Assembly: GCA_049802875.1 (NCBI GenBank)
Contig: JBARNH010000016.1
Coordinates: forward strand, 1 to 59,268
DNA length: 59,268 nt
From: Lutacidiplasma sp049802875
GTDB lineage: Archaea > Thermoplasmatota > Thermoplasmata > Lutacidiplasmatales > UBA184
Reading direction: 5' to 3'
Shown here: positions 16,210-24,501 of the stretch, in pieces
How positions within the stretch are numbered: the stretch's first letter is position 1
Layout of the letters: each line of letters begins with the position of its first letter
Notes under the pieces: generated by a model
The model's database searches: none
What the model was told of the DNA's origin: nothing
What the model saw: only the letters and a program-made list of their open reading frames with translations
Program-made: the position numbers and the translations under genes

Positions 16210-16662
16210 GTGCTCGGTTACGTAACCAAGAAGCCCAGAAAAAAGGATGAGGTCCAACCCCCCGAACTGAGGATCCCTCCCGACCTCCGACGTCGACTCG
16301 CCGCGTGGGTCGATGTGGATGAGGTTGGCCCCGAGGGATTCTGGCTTTGGTTGAGGGCCATCCTCCCTCTCCTCCCCACTCCGGCCTCTCCCGAACGAGG
16401 GCAAGTTCTGATGAACGTGCCCCGCACCGACGATGTGCGGGAGTTGCGGCAGCGTCTGGTTGTGTACGCGAGGGAACACTCACGTCTCAGCGTCGTGTGC
16501 GACCACTACGCCCGGGACAATCAGGTTCTGGCCCGTCGACTCAAAGCGCTGGAAGCGGCTCTCAGAACCTTAGAGATGGCGGGGGCTCCCGTCGTTATCC
16601 CCGCCGACGACGACGCCGGCGAAGTCTCCGAGCAGTACCTCCGGCAGGGTAAGGGACGTTGA
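16210..16662 (+). CDS. hypothetical protein with C-terminal coiled coil, behind structured RNA
   Basis: A 150-residue protein of unknown family. A basic N-terminus (KKPRKKDE) is followed by a compact region of about 60 residues (PPDLRRRLAAWVDVDEVGPEGFWLWLRAIL). A helical, heptad-like segment of Leu/Arg/Glu residues (about 70-120) suggests a coiled coil. The GTG start at 16210, four nucleotides after the RNA hairpin, is preferred; the frame is open upstream to an ATG at 16117, but this would translate the structured RNA. Possibly a regulator or antitoxin-like protein, but there is no direct evidence. Confidence 0.55.
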   Translation: MLGYVTKKPRKKDEVQPPELRIPPDLRRRLAAWVDVDEVGPEGFWLWLRAILPLLPTPASPERGQVLMNVPRTDDVRELRQRLVVYAREHSRLSVVCDHYARDNQVLARRLKALEAALRTLEMAGAPVVIPADDDAGEVSEQYLRQGKGR

Positions 16663-16794
16663 CCACGCTCCTGTCGCTGATTCGCCCCGCCTAAGCTTCA
16701 TCGCAGGCGAATTCGGGGGATCTCGAATCCTGAGCTGGAACGGACGAAGCGACCGATCGGGTGGCGAGGTTGGTGGGTACGATATGCGGACGGC

Positions 16795-17394
16795 GTGCCG
16801 GACGTCGGGTCCGTTCAGGAGCTTGGCGTGATCGGGTTCGACCTTCGTTCTCTTTCCCCCGCGGACGTGACTTGGAAACGGAGCGGGCTCGTCCTTGTTC
16901 TGGCGATTCTGGTGGCCGTCGGAGTCGAGCTCGCCGCCCTACTGTGGTCAGAGCGAACGACGCTCTCCGCCCGCCTTTGGGAAACCGCCGCGGGGGAGGT
17001 CGAAGTCGCCTTGATCTTGGCGATGATCGGATTCCTCAGTCTTGGCGTCGCGGGAATCCCGCGTCTCCTCCCGGGAGCCGAAAAGCTAACCATCGACCAG
17101 GCAGGGGTCCACTTGTTCTACCAGAATGCGACCCGGGAAGACTTTCCGTGGAGAGACCGGAGGGGCTTCCTCATCCGGGACTACACTGATTTTCCAAACA
17201 TGGTCCGCGAGGGGCGAGCGTTCAATCTCCGCGGCCCGCAGTTCCGTCGACGCCGTACCCTCCTGACGAGGGGGGCGTTTGAGGCGATTCTCGAAGAGGC
17301 CCGGGCTCGAGGCGCGGAGATTTCCACGCGGCGCGGCGGCACATCCTGGCGCGGGCCCGTTCCCTCCACCTATCGAGTACGAGCACCCGCCTGA
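16795..17394 (+). CDS. membrane-anchored PH-like domain protein, unknown
   Basis: A 199-residue protein. Two TM segments (about residues 31-50 and 70-90) are followed by a domain beginning at LTIDQAGVHLFYQNATREDFPWRDRRGFLI, which has the strand pattern of bacterial PH-like (bPH2) domains, and a helix AFEAILEEARARG at the end. The GTG start is a guess; no strong signal is seen in the 131 nt before it. It is the last gene of the AT-richer stretch before tRNA-Leu. The 207 nt between it and the tRNA hold nothing recognisable. Function unknown. Confidence 0.6.
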   Translation: MPDVGSVQELGVIGFDLRSLSPADVTWKRSGLVLVLAILVAVGVELAALLWSERTTLSARLWETAAGEVEVALILAMIGFLSLGVAGIPRLLPGAEKLTIDQAGVHLFYQNATREDFPWRDRRGFLIRDYTDFPNMVREGRAFNLRGPQFRRRRTLLTRGAFEAILEEARARGAEISTRRGGTSWRGPVPSTYRVRAPA

Positions 17395-17602
17395 TTCTCT
17401 GCGTGGACGCTCTCTCCCGCTGATCCCGATAGACACATCCGGATGATCCTTCCGGAAGCGCCGACCCGTTCAGTCCGGAACCGCCGGTGTCGTCCAAGCG
17501 CCCCGTGGGGCTCGTGGGCCGCGCCTCTCGATATCGTCCGTCGCCCGACGATCGGGACAAGGACGACCCGCTTATTGTGGTATTTGAACCGCCAGGGGAG
17601 GT

Positions 17603-17686
17603 GCGGGGAGAGGGATTTGAACCCACGAACCCCTACGGGACCAGACCCTGAATCTGGCGCCTTTGGCCAAGCTGGGCGATCCCCGC
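17603..17686 (-). tRNA. tRNA-Leu (anticodon CAG)
   Basis: An 84-nt class II tRNA. The acceptor pair is GCGGGGA/TCCCCGC. The anticodon stem CCAGA/TCTGG encloses loop TTCAGGG with anticodon CAG. It has a long variable arm (TCCCGTAGGGGTTC) and T-loop TTCAAAT. CCA is not encoded. The T-stem has one T-T mismatch. A CTTAAG-type TATA element lies about 27 nt upstream (near 17712). Its 3' end is repeated at 14887. Confidence 0.93.
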
Positions 17687-17739
17687 GCCGTCGGGTCGAG
17701 CGACGACCGGCTTAAGACCGTTCTGCCGGGGCGAGCGGC

Positions 17740-18552
17740 TCACGCCGATGCGGCCGGGGTCGAGCGGACCTTCTCGCCTTCGAGGACGTCCAGCGCTTCG
17801 CGTACCGTCGCCTTCTCGTGCACGATAGCGCGGAGCGCTTTCAGCATCGCGACCGGGTGGTCCGACTGCCAGATGTTCCGACCCATGTCGATTCCGTGCG
17901 CGCCTTCGTCGATCGCGCGGCGGGCCAGCTCGAGCGCCGCCCGGTCGTTGTCGAGCTTGGGTCCTCCGGCGACGACCAGCGGCACGGGGCAGCCCTCCAC
18001 GACCTTCGAAAAGTCGTCACAGTAGTAGGTTTTGACCAGGTGGGCGCCGAGCTCGGCGGAAACGCGGCAGGCGAGCGCGAGGTACCGGGCGTCCCGCTTC
18101 TCGAGCTCCTTGCCCACCGCGGTGATCGCCATGACCGGCACCCCCGCGTCCTCTCCCTCGCCCACAAGCTCGCCGAGGTGGACGAGCGATTCGTGCTCGT
18201 GCGCCGCGCCGACAAAGATGCTCATCGCGACCGCGCACACGTTCAGGCGGACCGCCTCCCGCATCGACGTCGTGATCTTTTCATCGGAGAGGTCCTCCTT
18301 GAGGACGGTCGCGCCGCCCGAGACCCGGAGGACGATCGGAGTGGAGGAGTCCGGGGGCACGCATCGCCGGAGGATTCCCCGGGTCAGGGCGAGAGCGTCC
18401 GCATGAGGTAGCAGCGGGGCGATCGTCGACCGGGCGTCCTCGAGCCGATGGGTCGGTCCCATGAAGTACCCGTGGTCGACCGCGAGCATCACGGTGTTGT
18501 GGCTCACCGGAGAGAACATGCGGCCGATGCGGTTCTCCATCCCCCAGTCCAC
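17740..18552 (-). CDS. LsrF/class I aldolase-family protein
   Basis: A 270-residue TIM-barrel protein of the DeoC/LsrF/archaeal class I FBP aldolase group. Motifs: MLAVDHGYFMGPTHRLE near the N-terminus, VKTYYCDDF carrying the probable Schiff-base Lys, VVAGGPK, and GRNIWQSDHPVAM. The last segment is very like LsrF, the thiolase acting on phosphorylated autoinducer-2 products, but archaeal relatives are often fructose-bisphosphate or related aldolases, so the substrate is open. The GTG start at 18552 has GAGGA eight nucleotides upstream; an in-frame ATG at 18540 is possible. Confidence 0.85.
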   Translation of the reverse strand: MDWGMENRIGRMFSPVSHNTVMLAVDHGYFMGPTHRLEDARSTIAPLLPHADALALTRGILRRCVPPDSSTPIVLRVSGGATVLKEDLSDEKITTSMREAVRLNVCAVAMSIFVGAAHEHESLVHLGELVGEGEDAGVPVMAITAVGKELEKRDARYLALACRVSAELGAHLVKTYYCDDFSKVVEGCPVPLVVAGGPKLDNDRAALELARRAIDEGAHGIDMGRNIWQSDHPVAMLKALRAIVHEKATVREALDVLEGEKVRSTPAASA

Positions 18553-18626
18553 GGTCGTTCCTCGGGTCGGGGGAGTTCCCCATCCGCTTGAGGTTTGCGC
18601 GGAGCGTCGCGGCCGGCCCGTCCCGT

Positions 18627-19118
18627 TCAGCTCGCCGGCTCCGGCTCGGGCGTCCTTCGGCTGACCGGGACGCGTCGGTCCTCCTTGACCCGGTTGAGGA
18701 CGACCTGGGTGTTGGTCCGCTCCACGTGCGGGTCCTGGAGGGCGTGCTTGACGAACCGGTCGAGGTCGCGGCGGTCGCGAAACCGGCCGATGAGGAGCGC
18801 GTCCGTCTCGCCGGTCACGTCGTAGATGGCATACGCCCTCGAGTCTCGCGCGAGCCGCTCCTCGACCTCGCGAAGTCGACCCTTCGAGATCCGGATCCCC
18901 ATGGCGGCCCAGAGGTCCCAGCCGAGCTGCTCGTCGTCGAGCAGCGGAATGTACCCGCGGATGACCCCCTGGGCTTCCATGCGGGCGACGCGAGCGCTCA
19001 CCGTTGTCGGGGAGACCTTGAGCCGGTGGGCCATCTCGCGATGGCTACGTCGCGCGTCGGTGTTCAGCTCCTCGAGGATCGACCGGTCGAGTTCGTCGAG
19101 GATGGACGTTCGCCGCAT
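18627..19118 (-). CDS. Lrp/AsnC family transcriptional regulator
   Basis: A 163-residue regulator. The N-terminal winged helix (about residues 4-60, with LDELDRSILEELNTDARRSHREMAHRLKVSPTTVSAR split over helix-turn-helix positions) is joined to a C-terminal RAM-type ligand domain (YAIYDVTGETDALLIGRFRDRRDLDRFV). The C-terminal end is Arg/Pro/Glu rich. The ATG at 19118 is preferred over an upstream in-frame ATG because CACTTTAACT (19141-19150) sits about 27 nt before it. It is divergent from glutamine synthetase across 119 nt, so it likely senses an amino acid and controls nitrogen assimilation. Confidence 0.93.
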   Translation of the reverse strand: MRRTSILDELDRSILEELNTDARRSHREMAHRLKVSPTTVSARVARMEAQGVIRGYIPLLDDEQLGWDLWAAMGIRISKGRLREVEERLARDSRAYAIYDVTGETDALLIGRFRDRRDLDRFVKHALQDPHVERTNTQVVLNRVKEDRRVPVSRRTPEPEPAS

Positions 19119-19140
19119 GAATAGTGAATACATACGCACA

Positions 19141-19150
19141 AGTTAAAGTG
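19141..19150 (-). promoter_or_regulatory. TATA element of the Lrp-type gene in the Lrp/glutamine synthetase gap
   Basis: CACTTTAACT on the minus strand, about 27 nt upstream of the ATG at 19118. The gap 19119-19237 must also hold the glutamine synthetase promoter and is the obvious site for Lrp binding. Confidence 0.5.
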
Positions 19151-19237
19151 TTCTAGTAGAAATGTGGTCATTCGTCCAGTCATGGCAGGTCAACGTTGAT
19201 GTAGCTCCGCATCGTCGCGGGGGGCTGAGGCGGAACC

Positions 19238-20722
19238 GTGTCCCCCAAAGCAGTCCCGAAGAAGGTACGGAAGGAGCCGAAGAGCGTCTCCGAAGGCGCT
19301 CGGGTACTCGAGCAGCTGAAAGCCGATCACGTCCGCTGGGTGCAACTGTTCTACACGGACGTCTTCGGCGGGTTCAACCAGGTCGACGTCCCGCTCCACA
19401 CCCTCGACGAGGAGTCGTTCATCTCGGGCGTGCCGAAGCTCGACGGCTCGTCCGTCCGTGGGTTCCGCGAAATCTTCGAGTCGGACATGCTCCTCATCCC
19501 CGACGTCCGCACGCTCGCGACCATCCCCTGGAACCCCGAGGCCGGGGGCACCGTCCGATTCATCTGCGACGTCCGGGTCGGAGGGACGAAGGTCCCGTAT
19601 GACCACGACCCCCGTTGGGTCGCCCGAAAGACCGAGCATGTGCTCGCCGAAGCGGGTTTCGACCGTTCCTACTGGGGTCCCGAGATCGAGTTCTGGGTGT
19701 TCGACTCTGTCCAGCTACTGCCATCGTACCAGGGAGTCCACGACGCCTGGGCCGGCGCGGGGTACCTGATCAATCAGTCGGAGTCGCCGTGGCAGGCGGG
19801 AGCCCCCGCCGCGACGGTCCGGTTCAAGGAGGGGTACCACCGCAGCCCCCCCGTCGATTCCCTCCTCGGCCTGCGAGCGGAGATGTGCAACATCCTCGCG
19901 GACCAGTTCCACATCGTGATGGACGCGCACCATCACGAGGTCGGGACCGCGAGCCAGTCCGAGCTCAACGTCCGCTTCGACGATCTTGTGCCGATGGCCG
20001 ACCACATCCAGGACGTCCGCTACGTGATCAAGAACGTCGCCCGTCAGCACGGAAAGGTCGGCTGCCTGATGCCGAAGCCGGTCTACGGCGACAACGCGAT
20101 CGGCATGCACACCAACCAGTCGCTATGGACCAACGGGAAGAACGCGTTCTACGACGCGAAGGATCCGTATGCCGAGGTGAGCCAGACGTGCCGGTACTAC
20201 GTCGGCGGGCTCATGAAGCATTCCCGGGCGCTGTGCGCGATCACGAACCCGACGACCAACTCCTATCGCCGCCTGGTTCCTGGCTACGAGGCCCCAGTGT
20301 TCATCGCCTGGAGCCGTGCGAACCGCTCCGCGAGCATTCGGATCCCCGCCTATCACCGAGGCCGACCGGCGGTGAAGCGGGTGGAGTATCGGACTCCCGA
20401 TTCCGCCGCGAACATCTACCTCACCGAGGCTGCGCTCGCGCTCGCCGGGCTCGACGGGATCAAGAAGAAGGTCGAACCCCCGGCACCGGTCGACGAGAAC
20501 ATCTACAAGCTGACCCCTGAGCGGCGGCGGGAGCTCGAGATCCGCGAACTACCGGGCTCCCTCGGGGAGGCGCTCGATTGCCTCGAGTCCGACCACGCGT
20601 TCCTGCGTCCGGCGTTCGCCTCGTCGCTGATCGAGACCTACATCGAGCTGAAGCGACAGGAGCAGTTGGAGCTGAACCTTCGTCCGCACCCCTTCGAGTT
20701 TTACAAGTACCTCGACGTGTAG
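19238..20722 (+). CDS. glnA: glutamine synthetase, type I
   Basis: A 494-residue GSI. A 25-residue basic N-terminal extension precedes the beta-Grasp domain (VRWVQLFYTDVFG). Catalytic motifs: GPEIEFWVFD (metal Glu), HHHEVGTASQ, MPKPVYGDNAIGMHTNQSLW (ATP and glutamate site), NSYRRLVPGYEAP, the RIP arginine and VEYRTPD. The enzyme makes glutamine from glutamate, ammonia and ATP in the cytosol. There is a Tyr in NIYKLTPERR at the adenylylation-loop position, but archaea do not use it. The GTG start is supported by the N-terminal fit. Some GSI paralogs glutamylate polyamines or ethanolamine; given the amine genes nearby this cannot be excluded. Confidence 0.9.
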   Translation: MSPKAVPKKVRKEPKSVSEGARVLEQLKADHVRWVQLFYTDVFGGFNQVDVPLHTLDEESFISGVPKLDGSSVRGFREIFESDMLLIPDVRTLATIPWNPEAGGTVRFICDVRVGGTKVPYDHDPRWVARKTEHVLAEAGFDRSYWGPEIEFWVFDSVQLLPSYQGVHDAWAGAGYLINQSESPWQAGAPAATVRFKEGYHRSPPVDSLLGLRAEMCNILADQFHIVMDAHHHEVGTASQSELNVRFDDLVPMADHIQDVRYVIKNVARQHGKVGCLMPKPVYGDNAIGMHTNQSLWTNGKNAFYDAKDPYAEVSQTCRYYVGGLMKHSRALCAITNPTTNSYRRLVPGYEAPVFIAWSRANRSASIRIPAYHRGRPAVKRVEYRTPDSAANIYLTEAALALAGLDGIKKKVEPPAPVDENIYKLTPERRRELEIRELPGSLGEALDCLESDHAFLRPAFASSLIETYIELKRQEQLELNLRPHPFEFYKYLDV

Positions 20723-20788
20723 GCCGGCCCCGCCCGCTGACCCCGAACCCTTTCCTTCCCCCCCGGCGTGCGTTCCTCTCTCCGACCC

Positions 20789-22372
20789 GTGACCGATTCC
20801 ACACTGTTCGTCGGCGGCCGCGTCTTCACCGGACGTCGGTACTGCGAGGCCCTCCTCGTCGAGAATGGGGCGGTCGTGGTCGCCGGCACGGAGGCCGAGG
20901 CCCGTCGCTCGGCGCCGACCGGAGTCGAGACGCATTCGTTGTCGGGTTCGCTCCTCCTGCCCGGTCTCATCGACGCCCATCTCCACGTGGCGGAGGTGAC
21001 TCGGGCGCGCGAGGGGCTCCACCTGAATGATGCATCGTCCATCGAAGGGTCGGTCGAGGCGCTCCGGCGATGGGCTCTCGCCTATCCGACCGGTTGGATC
21101 GTAGGGCGGGGTTGGGACCCGGAGCGCTCCCCCAGCCGTCCGTGGCTGACTCGGCAGGACCTCGACCGAGCGTCGACTGACCGTCCGGTCGTCGTCGTCC
21201 ACGTGAGCGGGCACGCGGTGATCGCCAACTCGGCGGCGCTCTCGATCGCGGGGTTCGACCGTTCGACCGCGGACCCACCGGGCGGCCGACTGGGCCGTGA
21301 ACCCGACGGGGCCCCGGACGGGCGAGTATTCGAAGGGGCGGTCCGCTCGCTGATCGGGCGTCCCGAGGCGCTCGACCTTCCCGGTCCGAGTGCGCTCCGA
21401 AGGACGCTCCAATCGGCCGCGGCGCTCGGACTCACGACCGTCGGTGCGATGAGCGCGTCTCCCGAAGAAGCGATTGCGCTGCGTGAGCTCTCTCGTACGG
21501 GGGCGCTGCCCGGACGTGTACGGGTCTATCTCCACGGCAGTCGGTGGGCGGAGTATTTCCGCGCCCCCACCGGGTCGGAGGGGACCCCGGGGCGATTTGC
21601 CGTGGTCGGCGTAAAGGAGTACACCGACGGTGCGTTCGGGACCAGAACCGCGTGGCTCGCGGAGCCCTACACCGACGACCCGGGAACCGCGGGCATGCGG
21701 GTCGCCGGGGACGAACCCCTCCGGGCGCTCCTCGAAGCGATCGCGGAAAAGGGTCTCGCGCCGGCCCTTCATGCGATCGGGGATCGCGCGGTCGACTACT
21801 CGCTGGGGTTGCTCGAGGGGTTTCGGACGCCATCGGGTCGGCCGGCACGCATCGAGCACGCCGCCCTCACTCCACCGGCGCTCTTCGGGAGGCTCGCGCG
21901 CGTCCGTCCGGTGCTGGTCGTTCAACCCGGATTCGTGTGGAGCGATCATTGGCTCGCCGCTCGACTCGGTCCCGACCGAGCCCGATGGGCGTACGCCTTC
22001 CGGACACTCGAGCGGCAGGGGCACCTTCTCGTTGGGTCGAGCGACGCTCCGTACGACCCGCTCGATCCGTGGCGAGGGATGCGGGCGGCAGTCCAACGGA
22101 CGGATCCCAACGGCCGGTCGGCCAACGCGACGCCGGAAGAGGCGCTGGCGCCCGAAGAGGCGGTTCGACTCTACACCGCGAACGCCGGAGCGGCCTTCGG
22201 TGAGCCGGCGCTCGGCCGGCTCGAGCCGAATTCGCCGGCGGATTTTGTCCGTACGGATGCCCCCTCGCTGGAAGCCGCGATCGGGGCCGGAAGCGCGGCG
22301 GTCCGAGAAACCTGGGTGGCCGGCATTCGCGTGGCCGCGGGGCCAGAGGGCCGGGACCGAGAAACTCTCTAA
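20789..22372 (+). CDS. amidohydrolase, YtcJ/AepA-like
   Basis: A 527-residue metal-dependent amidohydrolase of the YtcJ/exoenzyme-regulator group. Visible metal-site motifs: LPGLIDAHLHV (HxH), VKEYTDGAFGTRTAWL (carboxylated Lys/Asp region), ALHAIGDRAVD, RIEHAAL and VGSSDAPYDPLDPW (final Asp). The N- and C-terminal strands form the usual small beta-sandwich. The substrate of this group is mostly unknown (N-substituted formamides or amides). The GTG at 20789 is chosen because the family starts with about five residues before LFVGGRVFTG; a GTG at 20768 is also in frame. Confidence 0.88.
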   Translation: MTDSTLFVGGRVFTGRRYCEALLVENGAVVVAGTEAEARRSAPTGVETHSLSGSLLLPGLIDAHLHVAEVTRAREGLHLNDASSIEGSVEALRRWALAYPTGWIVGRGWDPERSPSRPWLTRQDLDRASTDRPVVVVHVSGHAVIANSAALSIAGFDRSTADPPGGRLGREPDGAPDGRVFEGAVRSLIGRPEALDLPGPSALRRTLQSAAALGLTTVGAMSASPEEAIALRELSRTGALPGRVRVYLHGSRWAEYFRAPTGSEGTPGRFAVVGVKEYTDGAFGTRTAWLAEPYTDDPGTAGMRVAGDEPLRALLEAIAEKGLAPALHAIGDRAVDYSLGLLEGFRTPSGRPARIEHAALTPPALFGRLARVRPVLVVQPGFVWSDHWLAARLGPDRARWAYAFRTLERQGHLLVGSSDAPYDPLDPWRGMRAAVQRTDPNGRSANATPEEALAPEEAVRLYTANAGAAFGEPALGRLEPNSPADFVRTDAPSLEAAIGAGSAAVRETWVAGIRVAAGPEGRDRETL

Positions 22373-22395
22373 ACCTCGCCCCGCCTCGAACGGTC

Positions 22396-23037
22396 GTGTC
22401 CGTCCCTGCCGGCGTCCCGCCGCTCAAGGAGTTCTCTCCTTCGATGCGGGTCGACGTGCTCATCTCCGACTGGCGCGCAGGGCTCGAACCCGAGGTCTCG
22501 GGCGAAGAGAAGGAGCGTCAGTTGTACGGTCTTGCCTGGGACGCCTACCTCGAGGGGGACTACGGGTTCGGTCTCTGGTGTTGGCACGAGTGTGACCGAC
22601 TCACGAACAACCTCAACGGGAACGTGCGGGAGGTAACCCGGATCTTGGGTCCGGGGCGATACTTCGGCTTCTCCCACCGAAAGGCGGTCGCTGCCGAGGT
22701 CCCGGTCGAGCGAATCTACCGGCCGCGCAAGGGGGACATGAGCACCCCGCGCACCGACGCGTTCGTGCTGCCGCACTACCAGGTACTGTGCGTCTACTTG
22801 GTACGCGCGTCGACCGGGGACCCGAAGGCGAAAGCGCAGCTGGAGATCGCGCTCCTCGAACTCGAGGAGCGCCGCCGGGCCGACCCGTTCCTTCGTCACT
22901 TCGAGACGTTCCGCGACCTACTGAACCGTACCTCGGGGTCGGCCTCGGCGGCTCCGGCCGCTTCGGCCGCGGGGTCCCCTTCGCCCGCAAAGCACTCCAC
23001 CGCGCGTCGCACCCACGGCCAGTCGCCCGGGGACTGA
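22396..23037 (+). CDS. hypothetical protein, leaderless
   Basis: A 213-residue protein that I do not recognise. It is hydrophilic and mostly helical, with an aromatic-rich section (YGLAWDAYLEGDYGFGLW, about 42-60) and a basic middle segment (SHRKAVAAEV, RIYRPRKGD). After residue 175 it has a low-complexity Ala/Ser/Pro tail. CTCTAAACCTC (22365-22375) lies about 26 nt before the GTG, a good leaderless promoter, so the gene is probably real and transcribed alone. A TATA for the next gene follows its stop. Confidence 0.6.
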   Translation: MSVPAGVPPLKEFSPSMRVDVLISDWRAGLEPEVSGEEKERQLYGLAWDAYLEGDYGFGLWCWHECDRLTNNLNGNVREVTRILGPGRYFGFSHRKAVAAEVPVERIYRPRKGDMSTPRTDAFVLPHYQVLCVYLVRASTGDPKAKAQLEIALLELEERRRADPFLRHFETFRDLLNRTSGSASAAPAASAAGSPSPAKHSTARRTHGQSPGD

Positions 23038-23064
23038 GCCGCGATTTCGGACCACCCAATCTTT

Positions 23065-23074
23065 CCTATAGGTC
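23065..23074 (+). promoter_or_regulatory. TATA box of the saccharopine-dehydrogenase-like gene
   Basis: CCTATAGGTC lies about 39 nt before the ATG at 23109, giving an expected leader of about 12 nt. Confidence 0.5.
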
Positions 23075-23108
23075 ACGTCCCTCGCCTCGCCCGAAGGGGT
23101 CGCGATCG

Positions 23109-24299
23109 ATGAAAGCGATAGTGCTCGGCGGCGGAGGGCTGACGGGCCGATGCGCGGTCCGGGATCTCGCGGGAGGCGGCGTCTTCGATTCTGTGGTCGC
23201 CGCCGACCTCGACGTCGGACTCGCCGAAGCGGCCGCACGGAATGCGGGCGCACGGGCGTCGGCGACCGCCCTAGACGTCCGGGACCGGCCCGCCCTCGTG
23301 CAGCTCCTCCAAGGGTCGGATGTGGTCGTCAACGCGGTCCAGTACGGGTTCAATCTGACCGTCATGGACGCGGCACTCGAAGCCCGGATCCCGTACCTCG
23401 ATTTCGGGGGTCTCTTTCACATGACCCGGCGCCAGCTCGCGCTCGACGATACGTTTCGCGCGGCCCGGGTGCTCGCGATCCCCGGTCTGGGACAGGTCCC
23501 TGGGGTGTCCAACGTCCTGGCGATGGAGGCCGCCCGCGACCTGGACCGGGTCGACTCGATAGTGATCCGGGACGGGTGGAGGGACCTGACGGTCGGGGGC
23601 CCCGAGATCGCCTTCACCTGGTCGCCCAGCACGTTCCTCGATGAGATGCTCCTCCCCGCGGTCGTCTTCGAGGGCGGCGAGTACCGGGATTACCCTCCGA
23701 TGAGCGGAGCGGAGGATTACGAGTTCGCGCCGCCGGTCGGGAAGACGCGCGTCTACCGCACGTTGCACTCCGAGCCGGCGACGCTCCCGGAGAGTCTGAA
23801 GGCGAAGGGGCTCCAGCGCTGCGAGTGGAAGGAGGGCGGTCCGGGCATCGAGGTCCTGCGCACCATGGCGCTTCTCGGCCTCGGTTCGGATCGACCGCTC
23901 GACGTGCGCGGCCAGTCGGTCACGCCGAAGGATTTCACGCTCGCGCTCGTCAAGCGAGAGAATCTCCTCGGAATGCCCGAAGGGGTCGACGCCGTCGACT
24001 GGGAGGTCTGCGACATCGAGCTTCGAGGGAGCCAGGGGGGCCGACCCGTCGTCCGTCATGCGCTCGCCCGCTTTCCCGCGCGTCGGGACTGGCACCTCGT
24101 CGCGACGGAGTACGCGGTCGGGGTCGCCGGGGCGATCGGCGCGGAACTGATCGCGACCGGCCAGATCACGGAGGTCGGCGTGGTCCCGCCCGAGCGATGT
24201 GTCCCCGCCGGCCCGTTCCGGGCGGCCCTGAGGAAGCGCGGAATCGAGACCGCCATCGTCCCGCCCGAAAACCCGCTACCGCCTCCCCGGAAGGAGTGA
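23109..24299 (+). CDS. saccharopine dehydrogenase-like NAD(P)-binding protein
   Basis: A 396-residue protein with an N-terminal Rossmann domain (KAIVLGGGGLTGRCAVRDL, residues 2-20; ALDVRDRPALVQLLQGSDVVVNA) and a C-terminal substrate domain of the saccharopine dehydrogenase/homospermidine synthase/LYS9-like fold (LDFGGLFHMTRR, AIPGLGQVPGVSNVLA). Members reduce or oxidise imines formed between amino acids and 2-oxo acids. Its own promoter and downstream T-runs make it a single-gene unit. Given nearby amine genes, it may form or open a secondary amine (an opine-like or lysine-related compound), but this is inference. Confidence 0.85.
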   Translation: MKAIVLGGGGLTGRCAVRDLAGGGVFDSVVAADLDVGLAEAAARNAGARASATALDVRDRPALVQLLQGSDVVVNAVQYGFNLTVMDAALEARIPYLDFGGLFHMTRRQLALDDTFRAARVLAIPGLGQVPGVSNVLAMEAARDLDRVDSIVIRDGWRDLTVGGPEIAFTWSPSTFLDEMLLPAVVFEGGEYRDYPPMSGAEDYEFAPPVGKTRVYRTLHSEPATLPESLKAKGLQRCEWKEGGPGIEVLRTMALLGLGSDRPLDVRGQSVTPKDFTLALVKRENLLGMPEGVDAVDWEVCDIELRGSQGGRPVVRHALARFPARRDWHLVATEYAVGVAGAIGAELIATGQITEVGVVPPERCVPAGPFRAALRKRGIETAIVPPENPLPPPRKE

Positions 24300-24328
24300 A
24301 GTCGGAGCCGAAATGGCTTAAAAATCGC

Positions 24329-24366
24329 TTTTTCGGTTGATTCGAAGGCAACTAATAGGCATTTTT
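24329..24366 (+). terminator. T-run terminator after the saccharopine-dehydrogenase-like gene
   Basis: Two T5 runs on the plus strand (24329-24333 and 24362-24366) lie 30-65 nt after the stop codon. Archaeal termination at oligo-T tracts makes them good candidates. The rest of 24367-24452 is AT-rich and shows no gene. Confidence 0.5.
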
Positions 24367-24452
24367 GCAGACCAACACCCATTAAACATTACATAGCATT
24401 CGTCTCATACTTTGCTATATCAATGACATAATGCGTTCTCGCGTTCAGCCAA

Positions 24453-24464
24453 TTATATATAGGC
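24453..24464 (+). promoter_or_regulatory. TATA box of the HemL-like aminotransferase
   Basis: ATTATATATAGG is the strongest TATA box in the window, centred about 43 nt before the ATG at 24502. The leader should be about 17 nt. Confidence 0.75.
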
Positions 24465-24501
24465 CATTCGGGGTCCGAAACCCGCTCGCGATGCGTGCTC
24501 T

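Noticed and set aside
16821..16865. A third, degenerate copy of the RNA on the minus strand
   Set aside because: Some resemblance to the reverse complement is visible, but stems cannot form and no promoter matches; it lies at the start of a coding region.
18955..18985. GATGACCCCCTGGG-like match to the RNA loop
   Set aside because: It lies inside the Lrp-type coding region and lacks flanking stems and promoter.
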